Positions 35,301 through 44,232 are shown, counted from the first letter of the stretch. The stretch is DNA of 64,000 nucleotides from Paracoccus shanxieyensis (GCF_009711265.1 NZ_WMII01000003.1:62001-126000), one strand, 5' to 3'. Notes: a model not told the origin generated them from the letters alone. Numbers and translations are program-made.

Positions 35301-35780
35301 GCCTATAAGGACGAATACGAAGTCGCCCGCCTGCATCTGACCACCGCCGGGCAGATCGCCGAGGAATTCGAGCCAGGTGCGCGGCTGAGCTTTCATCTGG
35401 CGCCGCCGATCCTGCCCGGACGCGATCCGGACGGGCGGCCCTTGAAGCGCGAATTCGGCGCATGGGTTCTGCCGGTGTTTCGTGTGCTGGCGCGGATGAA
35501 GCGGCTGCGCGGCTCGGTCCTTGATCCCTTTGGCTGGATGCCCGAGCGCCGCGCCGAACGCGCCGCCATCGCGCAATACGAAACCGACATGCGCGAGGTG
35601 CTGGCCGGGATCACATCCGCGACATTGCCCATCGCGCGCGAGCTGGCCGAGCTGCCGCTGGAGGTGCGGGGTTACGGGCTCGTCAAGGATGCAGCGGCTG
35701 AAAAGGCGGCGAAACGTCGCCAGGAGCTGCTGGATGCCTTTCGCGCGGGCGGTGCGCCCATCCTGCAAGCGGCGGAGTGA
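32382..35780 (+). CDS. Indolepyruvate ferredoxin oxidoreductase, fused alpha-beta chain
   Basis: A 1132-residue enzyme that oxidises aryl-pyruvates (from Trp, Phe, Tyr) to acyl-CoA with ferredoxin as acceptor. It is the single-chain form common in aerobic proteobacteria, which combines the IorA and IorB parts. The N-terminal half is pyrimidine/TPP domain sequence ([20 protein letters not shown], then [20 protein letters not shown]). The iron-sulfur region is [13 protein letters not shown] near residues 631-643. The gamma-like part begins with [20 protein letters not shown] near residue 715, and [20 protein letters not shown] follows. LysR upstream is the probable regulator. MurI follows after 53 bases. 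Confidence 0.95.
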   Translation: MSVQDFTLSDRFDLSKRHVLLNGTQALVRLMMMQAARDKAAGLDTAGLVTGYRGSPLGGVDLQMMKSKQELTAAQVLFQPGLNEDLAATAIWGSQQAELRGEGRHDGVFALWYGKGPGVDRSGDVMRHANMAGSSRFGGVVMAMGDDHTGESSTVLHQSDWAMVDAYIPVLSPAGVQEILDYGLYGFALSRFAGVWTGLKTMKDTVEATSVVDGDPMRLRFVAPDFAMPQGGLNIRLGDTPIAQEARMIDYKRFAAEAFSRANRIDHPVWDKPTAKIGFVAAGKNWLDLVHALSLLGIDQAEAERLGISTYKVGQTWPMDMRSFQEWSEKLEVVVVVEEKRKLIEVQVKEAIFDNRHGRRVLGWKHDRTGAELFPTRYALDPVMIAEKLGGILIEEGRGTEAIKAGLQRLTEVRRNDNAPEISTRTPWFCSGCPHNTSTRLPDGARAYAGIGCHYMVQWMDRDTVGFTHMGAEGANWIGEGPFSKRSHVFQNLGDGTYNHSGSLAIRAALAAGANITYKLLFNDAVAMTGGQPNEGGLTAPQIVRELQAMGVSPVIAVYDEKEQIDRAQFPDGLRFEERAAMLAVQKELEQVQGVSAIVYIQTCAAEKRRRRKRGKFADPDRRIWINPEVCEGCGDCGVQSNCVSIVPQDTELGRKRAIDQSGCNKDYSCVKGFCPSFVSVRGAKPRRAQAQALDLPQMPQPVLPAIHCTHNVVITGVGGTGVVTIGAVLAQAAHIDGKGAGMMEMAGLAQKGGAVHIHLRLANRPQDISAIRVAVGEADCIIGGDLVVTAGAKTIGLMTQGRTGGVVNEHEIVTGEFTKNRDFQIPADRLRMSLQARLGDKVGFFDASTLALRLLGDSIYSNMLVLGAAWQRGLIPLTEAAILRAIELNGAKVAENQRAFQIGRWAMLDPQAAGRIAAGPNVTTLSPDPVEYRASRLVEYQDQALADRFRALVALAPRDLCDSVARGFYKLLAYKDEYEVARLHLTTAGQIAEEFEPGARLSFHLAPPILPGRDPDGRPLKREFGAWVLPVFRVLARMKRLRGSVLDPFGWMPERRAERAAIAQYETDMREVLAGITSATLPIARELAELPLEVRGYGLVKDAAAEKAAKRRQELLDAFRAGGAPILQAAE

Positions 35781-35789
35781 CAAGCCGGG

Positions 35790-35814
35790 CAACGCGTCCT
35801 AAAAAGGCGCGTTG
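35790..35814 (+). other. Hairpin between ior and murI
   Basis: CAACGCG (35790-35796) pairs with CGCGTTG (35808-35814), and CCT pairs with AGG inside it. No T run follows, so it is more likely an RNA-stability or processing hairpin than a terminator. Confidence 0.45.
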
Positions 35815-35833
35815 CGAGCGGAAAGGGCTAGTC

Positions 35834-36646
35834 ATGGCAGTGGGCATCTTCGATTCGGGTCTTGGTGGGTTGACCGTTCTGGACGCCGTTGCCGCCCGTC
35901 ATCCCGAATTGCCGCTGGTCTATCTGGGCGACAACAAGCACACGCCCTATGGTGTGCGCGACGCGGAAGATATCTTCAACCTGACCTGCGCCGGCGTGTC
36001 GCGGCTGTGGGACGAGGGCTGTGATCTGGTCATTCTGGCCTGCAATACCGCCTCGGCTGCGGCGCTGAAGCGGATGCAGGAAACTTGGCTGCCCGCCGAC
36101 AAGCGCGTGCTGGGGGTCTTCGTGCCGATGATCGAGGCCCTGACCGAGCGGCGCTGGGGCGACAATTCCCCCCCGCGCGAGGTCGCGGTGAAGCATGTCG
36201 CGCTGTTTGCCACGCCCGCCACCGTCGCCAGCCGCGCCTTTCAGCGCGAACTGGCCTTTCGCGCCATCGGCGTCGATGTCGAGGCGCAGCCCTGCGGCGG
36301 TGTCGTCGATGCCATCGAGCAGGGCGATGAAATCCTGGCCGAGGCGCTGGTCACCAGCCATGTCGAGGCGCTGCTGCGCCGGATGCCCCATCCCGAGGCG
36401 GCGATCCTTGGCTGCACGCATTATCCCTTGGTCCAGGCTGCTTTTCAGAAGGCTTTGGGGCCAGATGTGAAGGTCTATTCCCAGCCGCAACTGGTCGCCG
36501 AAAGTCTGGGCGATTATTTGCAGCGTCGTCCCGAGTTTCTGGGTCAGGGCGGGCAGTCGCGCTTTCTGACCACCGGCAATCCCGAGCGCGTGTCGGGCAA
36601 GGCCACGCAGTTCCTCCGCTATCCGATCAGGTTCGAATCTTCCTGA
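35834..36646 (+). CDS. murI: Glutamate racemase
   Basis: A 270-residue cofactor-free racemase that makes D-glutamate for peptidoglycan. The start [18 protein letters not shown] carries the conserved DSGLGG, the first catalytic Cys is Cys70 in [11 protein letters not shown], and the second is Cys194 in LGCTHYPLV. Both residues needed for the two-base mechanism are present. The start ATG at 35834 has AAAGGG upstream and gives the usual length. Together with alr at 22794 the window thus encodes both D-amino acid racemases of wall synthesis. Confidence 0.95.
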   Translation: MAVGIFDSGLGGLTVLDAVAARHPELPLVYLGDNKHTPYGVRDAEDIFNLTCAGVSRLWDEGCDLVILACNTASAAALKRMQETWLPADKRVLGVFVPMIEALTERRWGDNSPPREVAVKHVALFATPATVASRAFQRELAFRAIGVDVEAQPCGGVVDAIEQGDEILAEALVTSHVEALLRRMPHPEAAILGCTHYPLVQAAFQKALGPDVKVYSQPQLVAESLGDYLQRRPEFLGQGGQSRFLTTGNPERVSGKATQFLRYPIRFESS

Positions 36647-36664
36647 GAAAGCCAAGGTTGATCC

Positions 36665-37108
36665 ATGAAGTCACTGAAGAAAAAGCGCCGCATCCAGATT
36701 ATCGTCGCCGCCTTGATCGCCTTGATCCTTGCGGTGGGACTGATCGGATACGGCTTTCGTGACGGGATCAACCTGTACCGCTCGCCCAGCCAGATGGCGT
36801 CCGAGCCGCCCGCGCCGGGCGAGGTGTTCCGCCTTGGCGGTCTGGTCGAGGAAGGCACGTTGCAGCGGGGCGCGGGCGAGACCGTCAGTTTTCGCGTGAC
36901 GGATGGCGGGGCCTCGGTCCCGGTCCGGTTTACCGGGGTGCTGCCGGATCTGTTTGCGGAAAGCCAGGGCATGATCGGCACGGGCCGCATGGAGGGCGAG
37001 ACCTTCGTCGCCAGCGAAATTCTGGCCAAGCATGATGAGAATTACATGCCGCGCGAGGTGATCGATTCGCTGAAAGCGCAGGGCGTCTACGAAGATCCCA
37101 ATTCATGA
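36665..37108 (+). CDS. ccmE: Cytochrome c maturation heme chaperone CcmE
   Basis: A 147-residue protein with an N-terminal membrane anchor (RIQIIVAALIALILAVGLIG) and a periplasmic OB-fold (RLGGLVEEGTLQRGAGETVS, then GVLPDLFAESQGMIGTGRME). The heme-binding motif is KHDENY with His123, the residue that bonds heme covalently, and Tyr127. CcmE accepts heme from CcmC and hands it to CcmF/CcmH for attachment to apocytochrome c. The ccmF and ccmH genes follow in the same direction after two inserted lysis genes. Confidence 0.96.
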   Translation: MKSLKKKRRIQIIVAALIALILAVGLIGYGFRDGINLYRSPSQMASEPPAPGEVFRLGGLVEEGTLQRGAGETVSFRVTDGGASVPVRFTGVLPDLFAESQGMIGTGRMEGETFVASEILAKHDENYMPREVIDSLKAQGVYEDPNS

Positions 37109-37139
37109 GCCCGCCCGCAGCCGTGCAACGCCCGGCAGG

Positions 37140-37154
37140 TTAACAAAGGGTTAA
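37140..37154 (+). promoter_or_regulatory. CtrA box TTAA-N7-TTAA upstream of the endolysin gene
   Basis: TTAA at 37140-37143 and TTAA at 37151-37154 are separated by exactly seven bases (CAAAGGG), the full CtrA-binding consensus. It lies 47 bases upstream of the endolysin start. CtrA is encoded 15 kb away in this window. Confidence 0.75.
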
Positions 37155-37200
37155 CCGGCGAAGCTCAGCCTAGGCCCCGCTTTTCCAAGTGGGGGCTGGG

Positions 37201-37812
37201 ATGAAGACGGTGGAACAGATCGCGGCGGAAATCGTCGCGCGTGAAGGGGGCTACGTCAACGACCCCGACGATCCGGGCGGGGCGACGAATTACGGCGTGA
37301 CGCTGGCGACGCTGCAACGGCTGGGGATCGACAAGACCGGAAACGGCCGGATCGACGTGGCGGATGTCAAGGCGCTGACCCGCACGGACGCACAGCGCAT
37401 CTTCGTGGAATATTACTTCCGCAGGCCGCGTCTGGCCGAACTGCCTGCTTCGGTTCAGGCGTCGGTGTTCGACATGTATGTGAATGCCGGAAGCAATGCG
37501 GTCAAGATCCTGCAGCGGCTGTGCACGCGCATGGGCTTTGCCGCGACCGATGACGGGATGATCGGGCCGCGCACCATCCTGGCCGCACAACAGGCCGAGG
37601 CGGCGGCGCAGGGCTTCTTTGCCGATGCCTATGGGATCGAGCGGCGGAATTACTACTACGCGCTTGGCGACGCCCGCCCGGCCAGCCGCAAATATGCCCG
37701 CACGCGGGCGGGCGGCAAAGGCGGCTGGATCACGCGGGCCGAGGAGTTCATTTCGGCCCGGTATCACTTGTCACCCACACAGCATCAGGCGAGGATCGCA
37801 GCATGGGGATGA
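37201..37812 (+). CDS. Holin-associated N-acetylmuramidase (glycoside hydrolase 108 endolysin)
   Basis: A 203-residue endolysin. The N-terminal catalytic domain reads AREGGYVNDPDDPGGATNYG, the GH108 signature with the catalytic Glu in REGG, and the C-terminal part is the matching peptidoglycan-binding helix domain (SVFDMYVNAGSNAVKILQRL, then DDGMIGPRTILAAQQAEAAA). It would cleave the wall glycan. The partner holin overlaps its end by ten bases. In Rhodobacter capsulatus related genes outside the main GTA cluster release the gene transfer agent. Here the pair sits in the ccm operon, preceded by a CtrA box. No secretory signal is seen, so the holin must let it out. Confidence 0.88.
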   Translation: MKTVEQIAAEIVAREGGYVNDPDDPGGATNYGVTLATLQRLGIDKTGNGRIDVADVKALTRTDAQRIFVEYYFRRPRLAELPASVQASVFDMYVNAGSNAVKILQRLCTRMGFAATDDGMIGPRTILAAQQAEAAAQGFFADAYGIERRNYYYALGDARPASRKYARTRAGGKGGWITRAEEFISARYHLSPTQHQARIAAWG

Positions 37813-38324
37813 TGGACCGCTTTCTGGGCGCCAGCACCGCCGTCACCACCGTCGCGAATGCCGCGACCGGCGTGGCCGAGGTGTTTCGCGAAAACGCCAC
37901 CCGCAAGATGGAACTGGACGAGGAAGCCTATGCCCGCGCCATGTCGCAGATGACGGGCGAATTCGCGGCAGCACGGCGCGGCTGGTTCGACGATTTCATG
38001 AACGGGTTGAACCGTCTGCCGCGTCCGGTTCTGACGCTGGGGACCATGGGGCTGTTCGTCTATGCCATGGTCGAGCCGCAGGGATTCGGCCTGCGCATGG
38101 AGAACCTGAACCTTGTGCCGGAACCGCTGTGGTGGCTGCTGGGGGCGATCATCAGCTTCTATTTCGGCGCGCGCGAGGCGCATTACTTCCGCGTCCGCCC
38201 GCGCTTTGACACGCGCCCGCCGCAAGCCGCGCCGTCATCCGCGGCAGCCTCCAGCGACAGTTTCGGCGATAATCCCGCGCTGCGCGACTGGGCCGAGGAA
38301 CAGGCGGCACGCGACACAATGTGA
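37803..38324 (+). CDS. GTA/phage-type holin
   Basis: A 173-residue membrane protein of the GTA_holin_3TM type. Its hydrophobic segments include LPRPVLTLGTMGLFVYAMVE near residue 75 and LWWLLGAIISFYFGAREAHY near residue 110, with a soluble helical N-terminus (TAVTTVANAATGVAEVFREN) and an acidic-basic tail. Holins form pores that release endolysin. It starts at 37803 inside the endolysin gene's end, so the two are coupled. Adjacent genes are ccmE and ccmF, and no other phage structural genes are in the window. Confidence 0.85.
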   Translation: MGMMDRFLGASTAVTTVANAATGVAEVFRENATRKMELDEEAYARAMSQMTGEFAAARRGWFDDFMNGLNRLPRPVLTLGTMGLFVYAMVEPQGFGLRMENLNLVPEPLWWLLGAIISFYFGAREAHYFRVRPRFDTRPPQAAPSSAAASSDSFGDNPALRDWAEEQAARDTM

Positions 38325-38402
38325 CGATATAGGCGGTTCGGAGGGCTGGCTTGCCTGCCGGACCGCCGCTATCCTTCGGGGCAGCTACCCGGAGGACAGC
38401 CA

Positions 38403-40364
38403 GTGATTGCGGAAATCGGCCATTTTGCCCTGACGCTTGCCTTTGCGGTGGCCATCTTTCAGATGATCGTGCCGATGATCGGTGCCAGCAAGGGCTGGAG
38501 CGGCTGGATCGACAGCGCCCGCCCCGCCGCCGTGGCGCAGTTCGGGCTGATCGCGATTTCCTTTGCGGCGCTGACGGTGGCCTTTGTCACCTCGGATTTC
38601 TCGCTGAAACTGGTCTATGAGAATTCGCATACCGCGAAACCGATGATCTACAAGATTTCGGGGGTGTGGGGGAACCACGAAGGGTCGATGCTGCTGTGGG
38701 TGCTGATCCTTGCGCTGTTCGGCGCGGCTGCGGCGGTCTTTGATGCGAACCTGCCGCCCAGCCTGCGGGCGCGCGTGCTGTCGGTGCAGGGCTCGATCGG
38801 CGTGGCGTTTCTGGCCTTCATCCTGTTCACCTCGAACCCGTTCTGGCGCATGGATGCGGCCCCTTTCAACGGGCGCGACCTGAACCCGCTGCTGCAGGAT
38901 CCGGGCTTGGCCTTCCATCCGCCGTTTCTGTATCTTGGCTATGTCGGGCTGAGCATGGCCTTCAGCTTTGCCGTGGCCGCCCTGATCGAAGGCCGCGTCG
39001 ACGCCGCGTGGGCGCGCTGGGTGCGGCCCTGGACGCTGGCGGCATGGGTGTTTCTGACCATCGGCATCGCGCTGGGATCGTGGTGGGCCTATTACGAACT
39101 TGGCTGGGGCGGGTTCTGGTTCTGGGATCCGGTCGAAAATGCCAGCTTCATGCCATGGCTGATCGCGGGTGCGCTGCTGCATTCCGCCATCGTCGTCGAA
39201 AAGCGCGAGGTGCTGAAAAGCTGGACCATCCTCTTGGCGATCATGGCCTTCGGCTTTTCGCTGATCGGCACGTTCATCGTGCGCTCGGGTGTCATCACAT
39301 CGGTGCACAGCTTTGCTTCGGACCCCGAGCGGGGCGTGTTCATTCTGGCGATCCTTGGGTTTTTCACCGGCGGCGCGCTGGTGCTGTATACGTTCCGCGC
39401 GGCCTCGATGCAGGCCAAGGGCGTCTTTGCCCCCATCTCGCGCGAGGGGGGGCTGGTGCTGAACAATATCCTGCTGGCGGTGTCGTGCTTCGTGGTCTTC
39501 ATCGGCACCGTCTGGCCGCTGGTGGCCGAGATGCTGTGGGACCGCAAGCTGTCGGTCGGCCCGCCCTTCTTTGAAAAGGCCTTCACCCCCTTCATGATCG
39601 CCATCGCCATCGTGCTGCCGCTGGGCGCGATCATCCCGTGGAAACGTGGACAACTGGCGCGCGTCGCCGCGCCGCTGAAAGGCGCGCTGCTGTTTGCGCT
39701 GGCCGTGGCGGCGCTGGTCTTTGCCGTCTCGACCGGGCATTCGGCGTTGGCGGTGATCGGCGCGGGGCTGGGGGCATGGCTGGTCGCGGGCGCGGTCGTG
39801 GATCTGTGGCTGCGGACCGGCAATTCCGGCTGGTCGCGGCTGTTGCGCCTGCCGCGCGCCGATTGGGGCAAGGCGATTTCCCATGCCGGGGTCGGCGTCA
39901 CTTTCATCGGGGTCAGCCTGCTGATGGCATGGCAGGTCGAGGATATTCGCGTGGTCAAGGTCGGCGAACGCTTCGATGTCGCGGGCTATCAGATCACGCT
40001 GGAGGATGTGCAGGACCGCCCCGGCCCGAATTACGACGCCACGATCGCCACCATGCGCGTCGACCGGGATGGGCGGCAGGTCGCGCTGCTGCATCCCGAA
40101 AAACGGCTTTACACCGTGCAGGGCATGCCCACGACCGAAGCGGCGATCCAGAGCGGGCTGTTTCGCGATCTTTATCTGGTCATCGGCGATCCGCAGCAGG
40201 ACGGTGGCTGGGCGGTGCGCAGTTATATCAAGCCCTTTGCCGCGTGGATCTGGCTGGGCTGTGCGCTGATGGCGCTTGGCGGGTTCGTCAGCCTGTCGGA
40301 CCGGCGTTACCGCGTGGCCGCCGGTGCGCGCCAGCCCGTTCGCGCCGCCCAGCCCGCCGAGTGA
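38403..40364 (+). CDS. ccmF: Cytochrome c heme lyase subunit CcmF
   Basis: A 653-residue membrane protein with about 14-15 hydrophobic helices. The WWD domain reads ELGWGGFWFWDPVENASFMP near residues 230-250, the heme-handling signature of the family. Further along is the periplasmic loop with EAMLWDRKLSV-like sequence and QVEDIRVVKVGERFDVAGYQ. CcmF with CcmH attaches heme from CcmE to CxxCH motifs of cytochromes c. The start is GTG at 38403 with GGAGGA upstream. It is preceded by the holin gene after 78 bases and followed at once by ccmH. Confidence 0.96.
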   Translation: MIAEIGHFALTLAFAVAIFQMIVPMIGASKGWSGWIDSARPAAVAQFGLIAISFAALTVAFVTSDFSLKLVYENSHTAKPMIYKISGVWGNHEGSMLLWVLILALFGAAAAVFDANLPPSLRARVLSVQGSIGVAFLAFILFTSNPFWRMDAAPFNGRDLNPLLQDPGLAFHPPFLYLGYVGLSMAFSFAVAALIEGRVDAAWARWVRPWTLAAWVFLTIGIALGSWWAYYELGWGGFWFWDPVENASFMPWLIAGALLHSAIVVEKREVLKSWTILLAIMAFGFSLIGTFIVRSGVITSVHSFASDPERGVFILAILGFFTGGALVLYTFRAASMQAKGVFAPISREGGLVLNNILLAVSCFVVFIGTVWPLVAEMLWDRKLSVGPPFFEKAFTPFMIAIAIVLPLGAIIPWKRGQLARVAAPLKGALLFALAVAALVFAVSTGHSALAVIGAGLGAWLVAGAVVDLWLRTGNSGWSRLLRLPRADWGKAISHAGVGVTFIGVSLLMAWQVEDIRVVKVGERFDVAGYQITLEDVQDRPGPNYDATIATMRVDRDGRQVALLHPEKRLYTVQGMPTTEAAIQSGLFRDLYLVIGDPQQDGGWAVRSYIKPFAAWIWLGCALMALGGFVSLSDRRYRVAAGARQPVRAAQPAE

Positions 40365-40368
40365 TCCG

Positions 40369-40821
40369 ATGCGCTATCTGCTGATCTGTCTGATGCTGCT
40401 TGCAAGCCCCGCCCTTGCCGTTCAGCCCGATGAGGTGCTGTCCGACCCCGCGCTTGAGGCCCGCGCGCGTGAGATCTCGAAGATCCTGCGTTGTCCGGTC
40501 TGCGCGGGCGAAACCATCGACGAATCGAACGCGCCGATCAGCCGCGATCTGCGGCTTTACCTGCGCGAACGGCTGGTTGCGGGCGACAGCAATGACGCGG
40601 CGGTCGATGCGGTGGTCGACCGCTTCGGGGAATATGTGCTGTTTCAGCCGCGCGCGCAGGGCATCAACTGGCTGCTGTATCTGGCCGGACCGGTCATGGC
40701 GCTTCTGGGCCTGCTGATCGGCTGGCAGTTCATCCGGTCGCGTGCCGCGCCGACCGAGCCCGCCCCCGAACGCCTGACCGAGGATGAGAAGGCCCGGCTG
40801 GACCGGATCATGCGCGACTGA
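40369..40821 (+). CDS. ccmH: Cytochrome c maturation thiol reductase CcmH
   Basis: A 150-residue protein with a signal peptide (MRYLLICLMLLASPALAV), the thiol motif LRCPVCAGE with Cys42 and Cys45, and one C-terminal membrane helix (WLLYLAGPVMALLGLLIGWQ). It reduces the cysteines of apocytochrome c. The common form is LRCxxCQ; here an Ala follows the second Cys. It is the short version without the TPR extension of E. coli CcmH. It starts four bases after the ccmF stop. No ccmI gene follows. Confidence 0.94.
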   Translation: MRYLLICLMLLASPALAVQPDEVLSDPALEARAREISKILRCPVCAGETIDESNAPISRDLRLYLRERLVAGDSNDAAVDAVVDRFGEYVLFQPRAQGINWLLYLAGPVMALLGLLIGWQFIRSRAAPTEPAPERLTEDEKARLDRIMRD

Positions 40822-40885
40822 CGCGAGGTCGCGCTTTGCGCCACCGGCGCGCGCGGGCAGGATGGCCCCGAAATGGGGGGAAGAC

Positions 40886-41656
40886 ATGAGCCATCAGACC
40901 ATCGCCGTCACGCATCAGGACGGCATCACGCGCATCGTGCTTAACCGGCCCGAGGTGATGAATGCCCTGAACCGCACCATGCGGCTTGAAATCGCCCAGG
41001 CGTTCAACGATCTGCCCGAAGACACGCGCTGCGCGGTGCTGACCGGGACGGGGCGCGCCTTCTGCTCGGGTCAGGATCTGACCGATGCCGAGGCCGGGCT
41101 GGATGTGGGCCGCGTCCTGCGCGAGGAATATGAGCCGATGCTGGCGGCGATCACCGGCGCGCGCGTGCCGGTGATCGCTGCGGTGAACGGCGTCGCTGCC
41201 GGGGCGGGGGCCAATCTGGCGCTGGCTGCCGATGTCGTCATCGCAACGGAAAGCGCCGTGCTGATCCAAGCCTTTACCCGCATCGCCTTGATGCCGGATG
41301 CGGGGGGCACGCATATCATCCCGCGCGCGGTGGGTCTGGCCCGCGCCAAGGGGATGATGCTGTTTGCCGAACCTCTCAGCGCCGGGCAGGCGGCGGATTG
41401 GGGGCTGATCTGGGAAGCCGCGCCGGATGCCGAATTCGAGGCGCGGGTCGCGGCGCGCGCCGCAGCCCTGTCCACGGGGCCGACGCGGGCCTATCTGGCG
41501 GTGCGCGATGCGCTGACGGCCTCGGGCAATAACGACATGGCCGCACAGCTTGAGGTCGAGGCGCGGCTTCAGGCCGAACTGGCCGCGACCGAGGACTTCC
41601 GCGAAGGCGTTGCGGCCTTTCTGGGCAAGCGCGCGGCGGCCTTCACCGGGCGCTAG
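40886..41656 (+). CDS. Enoyl-CoA hydratase/isomerase family protein, PaaG-like
   Basis: A 256-residue member of the crotonase family. GRAFCSGQDLTDAEAGLDVG provides the first oxyanion-hole segment, AAVNGVAAGAGANLALAADV the second, and IALMPDAGGTHIIPRAVGLA the following catalytic loop, a pattern close to PaaG/2-(1,2-epoxyphenyl)acetyl-CoA isomerase. The reaction is probably isomerisation or hydration of an acyl-CoA double bond. Its position beside ccmH is common in Rhodobacteraceae, though the function is unrelated. Its stop overlaps the stop of the opposite-strand Nudix gene by four bases. Confidence 0.9.
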   Translation: MSHQTIAVTHQDGITRIVLNRPEVMNALNRTMRLEIAQAFNDLPEDTRCAVLTGTGRAFCSGQDLTDAEAGLDVGRVLREEYEPMLAAITGARVPVIAAVNGVAAGAGANLALAADVVIATESAVLIQAFTRIALMPDAGGTHIIPRAVGLARAKGMMLFAEPLSAGQAADWGLIWEAAPDAEFEARVAARAAALSTGPTRAYLAVRDALTASGNNDMAAQLEVEARLQAELAATEDFREGVAAFLGKRAAAFTGR

Positions 41657-42333
41657 GCGATCCGCGTGAAGCGGGGCTGCGCGCCGCGATTGTCGAAAAA
41701 CGGCACCGAGTCCGGCTGCCGCCCGCTGGCCGCGAGCTGCGCGATCTCGGCCAGCACGACCTCGGTCACGAAGGGCAGATCCAGTGCGCGCGCCTTGGCA
41801 AGCGGCACCCAATGCAGATGCGACAGCTCATCATCGGCGGCGCTGAAATCGTGGCGGTCACCATGGATATGCGTGGCGTCCAGCAGCAGGAAACGCGCAT
41901 CGAAGCGCCGCGTCCGGCCGGGCGGCGTGATGGCGCGGAACATGAAGGTCAGCCGCGAGGCGTCGGGCGCAAGCCCGGCTGCGGCGTAACGGTCCCAACC
42001 TTGCGGCGCATGGCCCGGCCTGCCGGTCATCAGCCCGGTCTCCTCAAGCAATTCGCGCAGGGCGGCGGCGACGATGGCGTGCGGCGTGACGCCCGATCCG
42101 GCGCGCGGCTCGGCTTGCAGCAGGCGCAGCAGGTCTGGCGGCAGATCGGCCTGAAACGCGGCATCCGCCGCATCCACCGCGCCGCCCGGAAACACGCTTT
42201 TCGAGGGCATGAAAACCGCATTCGCGCCGCGCTGCCCCATCAGCACCGAAGGCCCGTCTGCGGCATCGCGGTCCAGCACGATCAGCGTGGCCGCGTCACG
42301 GATCGGCGCGTCGGTCATATCGGCTGCGGTCAT
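41653..42333 (-). CDS. Nudix hydrolase
   Basis: A 226-residue protein with an N-terminal Nudix fold. FMPSKSVFPGGAVDAADAAF precedes the Nudix box, whose core is seen in AAALRELLEETGLMTGRPGH, giving the Glu residues that bind magnesium. The C-terminal half (MFRAITPPGRTRRFDARFLL, LSHLHWVPLAKARALDLPFV) resembles the larger CoA or NUDT19-like Nudix enzymes. It would cleave a nucleoside diphosphate linked to another group; the substrate is not known. The start at 42333 forms ATGA with the DUF983 stop, so both genes are translationally coupled. Confidence 0.88.
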   Translation of the reverse strand: MTAADMTDAPIRDAATLIVLDRDAADGPSVLMGQRGANAVFMPSKSVFPGGAVDAADAAFQADLPPDLLRLLQAEPRAGSGVTPHAIVAAALRELLEETGLMTGRPGHAPQGWDRYAAAGLAPDASRLTFMFRAITPPGRTRRFDARFLLLDATHIHGDRHDFSAADDELSHLHWVPLAKARALDLPFVTEVVLAEIAQLAASGRQPDSVPFFDNRGAQPRFTRIA

Positions 42334-42734
42334 ACCGGCTGCCCCTGTGGCTTTTCGCCGAAGCCATGCATCCGCCGTGCCCATTGAAAGCCCACGAATG
42401 CCCCCTTGATGACCGGCAGCAGCCCCAAGGACAGCACGATCGCCCCAAGCCCAAAACCCAGCAGCATCGACATGGCCGAGGGCCGCCACGCCAGAAACAC
42501 CGCCAGCAGCAGCGGCGCGCCCAGATGCGACACCAGCAGGATCGTCAGATAGGCCGGGCCGTCATCGGCGCGTTGATGCGACAGATCCTCATGGCAATGC
42601 GGGCAGTGGTCGCGCACCGTCAGATAGCCCTGAAACAGCGCGCCCCGACCGCAGGCGGGGCAGCGGCGCATGGCACCGCGCAGCATCGCCGTCTTGACGG
42701 GGCGGTCGGGCAGGGCGTCGTTTTCCTGAGCCAT
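42330..42734 (-). CDS. DUF983 membrane protein
   Basis: A 134-residue protein. An N-terminal zinc-ribbon-like part has CPACGRGALFQGYLTVRDHC and CPHC, a CxxC...CxxC arrangement, and two C-terminal membrane segments follow (GPAYLTILLVSHLGAPLLLA, SMLLGFGLGAIVLSLGLLPV). This is the standard layout of DUF983, a family widespread in alphaproteobacteria with no known role. The ATG at 42734 was chosen; earlier residues in the frame lack conserved look. It overlaps the Nudix gene start and shares a transcript with it. Confidence 0.88.
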   Translation of the reverse strand: MAQENDALPDRPVKTAMLRGAMRRCPACGRGALFQGYLTVRDHCPHCHEDLSHQRADDGPAYLTILLVSHLGAPLLLAVFLAWRPSAMSMLLGFGLGAIVLSLGLLPVIKGAFVGFQWARRMHGFGEKPQGQPV

Positions 42735-42808
42735 GGCATATCCTTGGGATCGCGTGCCCTGAATGTAGGCAGTCCCGCGATGAAAGGAAAGCACGCCGAA
42801 TGTCGCAG

Positions 42809-44182
42809 TCAGGCCGCGATGGCCGAACTGGCCATGACGATGCGGTTGCGCCCCGAGGACTTGGCTGTCAGCAGCGCGCGGTCGGCATGGGCGATCAGGA
42901 TATCGGCATCGGCCATATGGTCATCGGCCAGCGCGATCCCGGCCGAGATCGTCACCGACAGCGTGTCGGCGCTGCATCCCGCGGGCAAAGGCACCGGGGT
43001 TTCCATGACGCATTCGCGCAGCTCCTCGGCGATGGCGCGGGCGTCGCGGGCGACCAGGCCGGGCAGCACGGCCAGAAACTCCTCGCCGCCGATGCGGGCC
43101 AGCAGCGCCTCGGGCGGCAGGGTTTCGGCCAGACGGGTCGCGATGGTCGTCAGCACCGCATCGCCCGCGGCATGGCCATGCACGTCATTCACCTGCTTGA
43201 AGCGGTCCAGATCCATGACGATGACCGCGACCGCCTCGCCATTGTTGCGCGAGGCGTCGAACAGCGCGGCCAGTCGCGGCATGGCATAGCGGCGATTGTA
43301 AAGCCCGGTCAGCGGGTCGGTCATGGCAAAGGCCACATTGCGCCGGGTTTCCTGCTTGCGGCGGTCGGCCTCGCGCTTGCGCGACAGCTGCGTCTCAAGG
43401 CGGAACGCGGCCTCTGTCGCCGTGGCCGCATTGCCGAATTCGGTCGGCAGCACGTCGCCCGCCCCCAGATCCAGCGCGACCGAGGTCATTTCGCTGCGTT
43501 CGGGGCGCAGCACGATGATGAACCCGGCATCGCGCGACAAGGGCCGCGAGCGCAGTTCCGACAGCAGCCGCAACCCGTCTCCGGATTGCTGGATATCGGC
43601 GGCGATCAGGTAAAGATCCGGCACCCGCCCGCGCGCCGCATCGGCAAGCGCGCCTTCGGGATCGCGGATCAGAATCGAAAAATCCAGCCGCGTCTGCAAG
43701 GCGTGACGCCATCCCAGCGCGGTTGCCGGCTGGTCGGCGACAAAGACGGCGCGGGGGCGGTCGTCATGCATAAAGCCCGCCTGCGCCTCGGCCATGCCGC
43801 TGGGCTCAAGCTCATCGGCGCGCATCAGGCCGCGGATACGGGCCAGCAGCGTCAGTTCATCCCCCAGCGCGTCGATCAGCGCCGAGGCCCCGGCCTTCAG
43901 CGCGGCGATGCGCGCGCCGACCTCAAGCGCGTGAACAAGGATGGGCAGATCCGTGCCGCCGGGCAGGTCGCGCAGCGCCGCGCACAGCGCGGGGGGCGTC
44001 ATGTCATGCAGCGCGGTGCCGATCAGCACGATCTGCGGCTGGGTCAGGCGCGCCTGCCGCAAGGCCTCGGCCCCCGAGCCCACCGCCGTCACGTCATAGC
44101 AGGCCGAGGTCAACCGCACCTTGGTGGTGATGCGATTGGTCGGGACGCTGTCCACGATCAGAATGCGGCCTGCCATGTTCAT
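42809..44182 (-). CDS. PleD-like diguanylate cyclase with two degenerate receiver domains
   Basis: A 457-residue protein: receiver-like domains at about 5-120 (RILIVDSVPTNRITTKVRLT) and 150-270 (AVFVADQPATALGWRHALQT), then a GGDEF domain from about 290 with GGEEF at residues 365-369 and MTDPLTGLYNRRYAM before it. It should make cyclic di-GMP. The first receiver lacks an Asp at the expected phosphorylation position (IVLIGTAL), and the second is doubtful (LYLIAADIQ). No RxxD product-inhibition site precedes GGEEF. So activation may not follow the Caulobacter PleD phosphorylation scheme. It diverges from the DUF3572 gene across a TTAA-containing gap. Confidence 0.9.
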   Translation of the reverse strand: MNMAGRILIVDSVPTNRITTKVRLTSACYDVTAVGSGAEALRQARLTQPQIVLIGTALHDMTPPALCAALRDLPGGTDLPILVHALEVGARIAALKAGASALIDALGDELTLLARIRGLMRADELEPSGMAEAQAGFMHDDRPRAVFVADQPATALGWRHALQTRLDFSILIRDPEGALADAARGRVPDLYLIAADIQQSGDGLRLLSELRSRPLSRDAGFIIVLRPERSEMTSVALDLGAGDVLPTEFGNAATATEAAFRLETQLSRKREADRRKQETRRNVAFAMTDPLTGLYNRRYAMPRLAALFDASRNNGEAVAVIVMDLDRFKQVNDVHGHAAGDAVLTTIATRLAETLPPEALLARIGGEEFLAVLPGLVARDARAIAEELRECVMETPVPLPAGCSADTLSVTISAGIALADDHMADADILIAHADRALLTAKSSGRNRIVMASSAIAA

Positions 44183-44232
44183 CTGTACGCTTTACACCTG
44201 CTGAACCTGCCGCCATCTTGCGCCGGAATTGG

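Noticed and set aside
32340-35792. A 1150-codon open frame on the minus strand opposite indolepyruvate oxidoreductase
   Set aside because: It is a GC-rich shadow frame with Gln/Arg/His/Asp-heavy composition and no family motif, while the plus strand codes for a full recognised enzyme.
37201-38324. A prophage remnant
   Set aside because: Only an endolysin and a holin are present, with no integrase, attachment repeats or structural genes, and base composition equals the neighbours. The GTA-lysis reading fits better.
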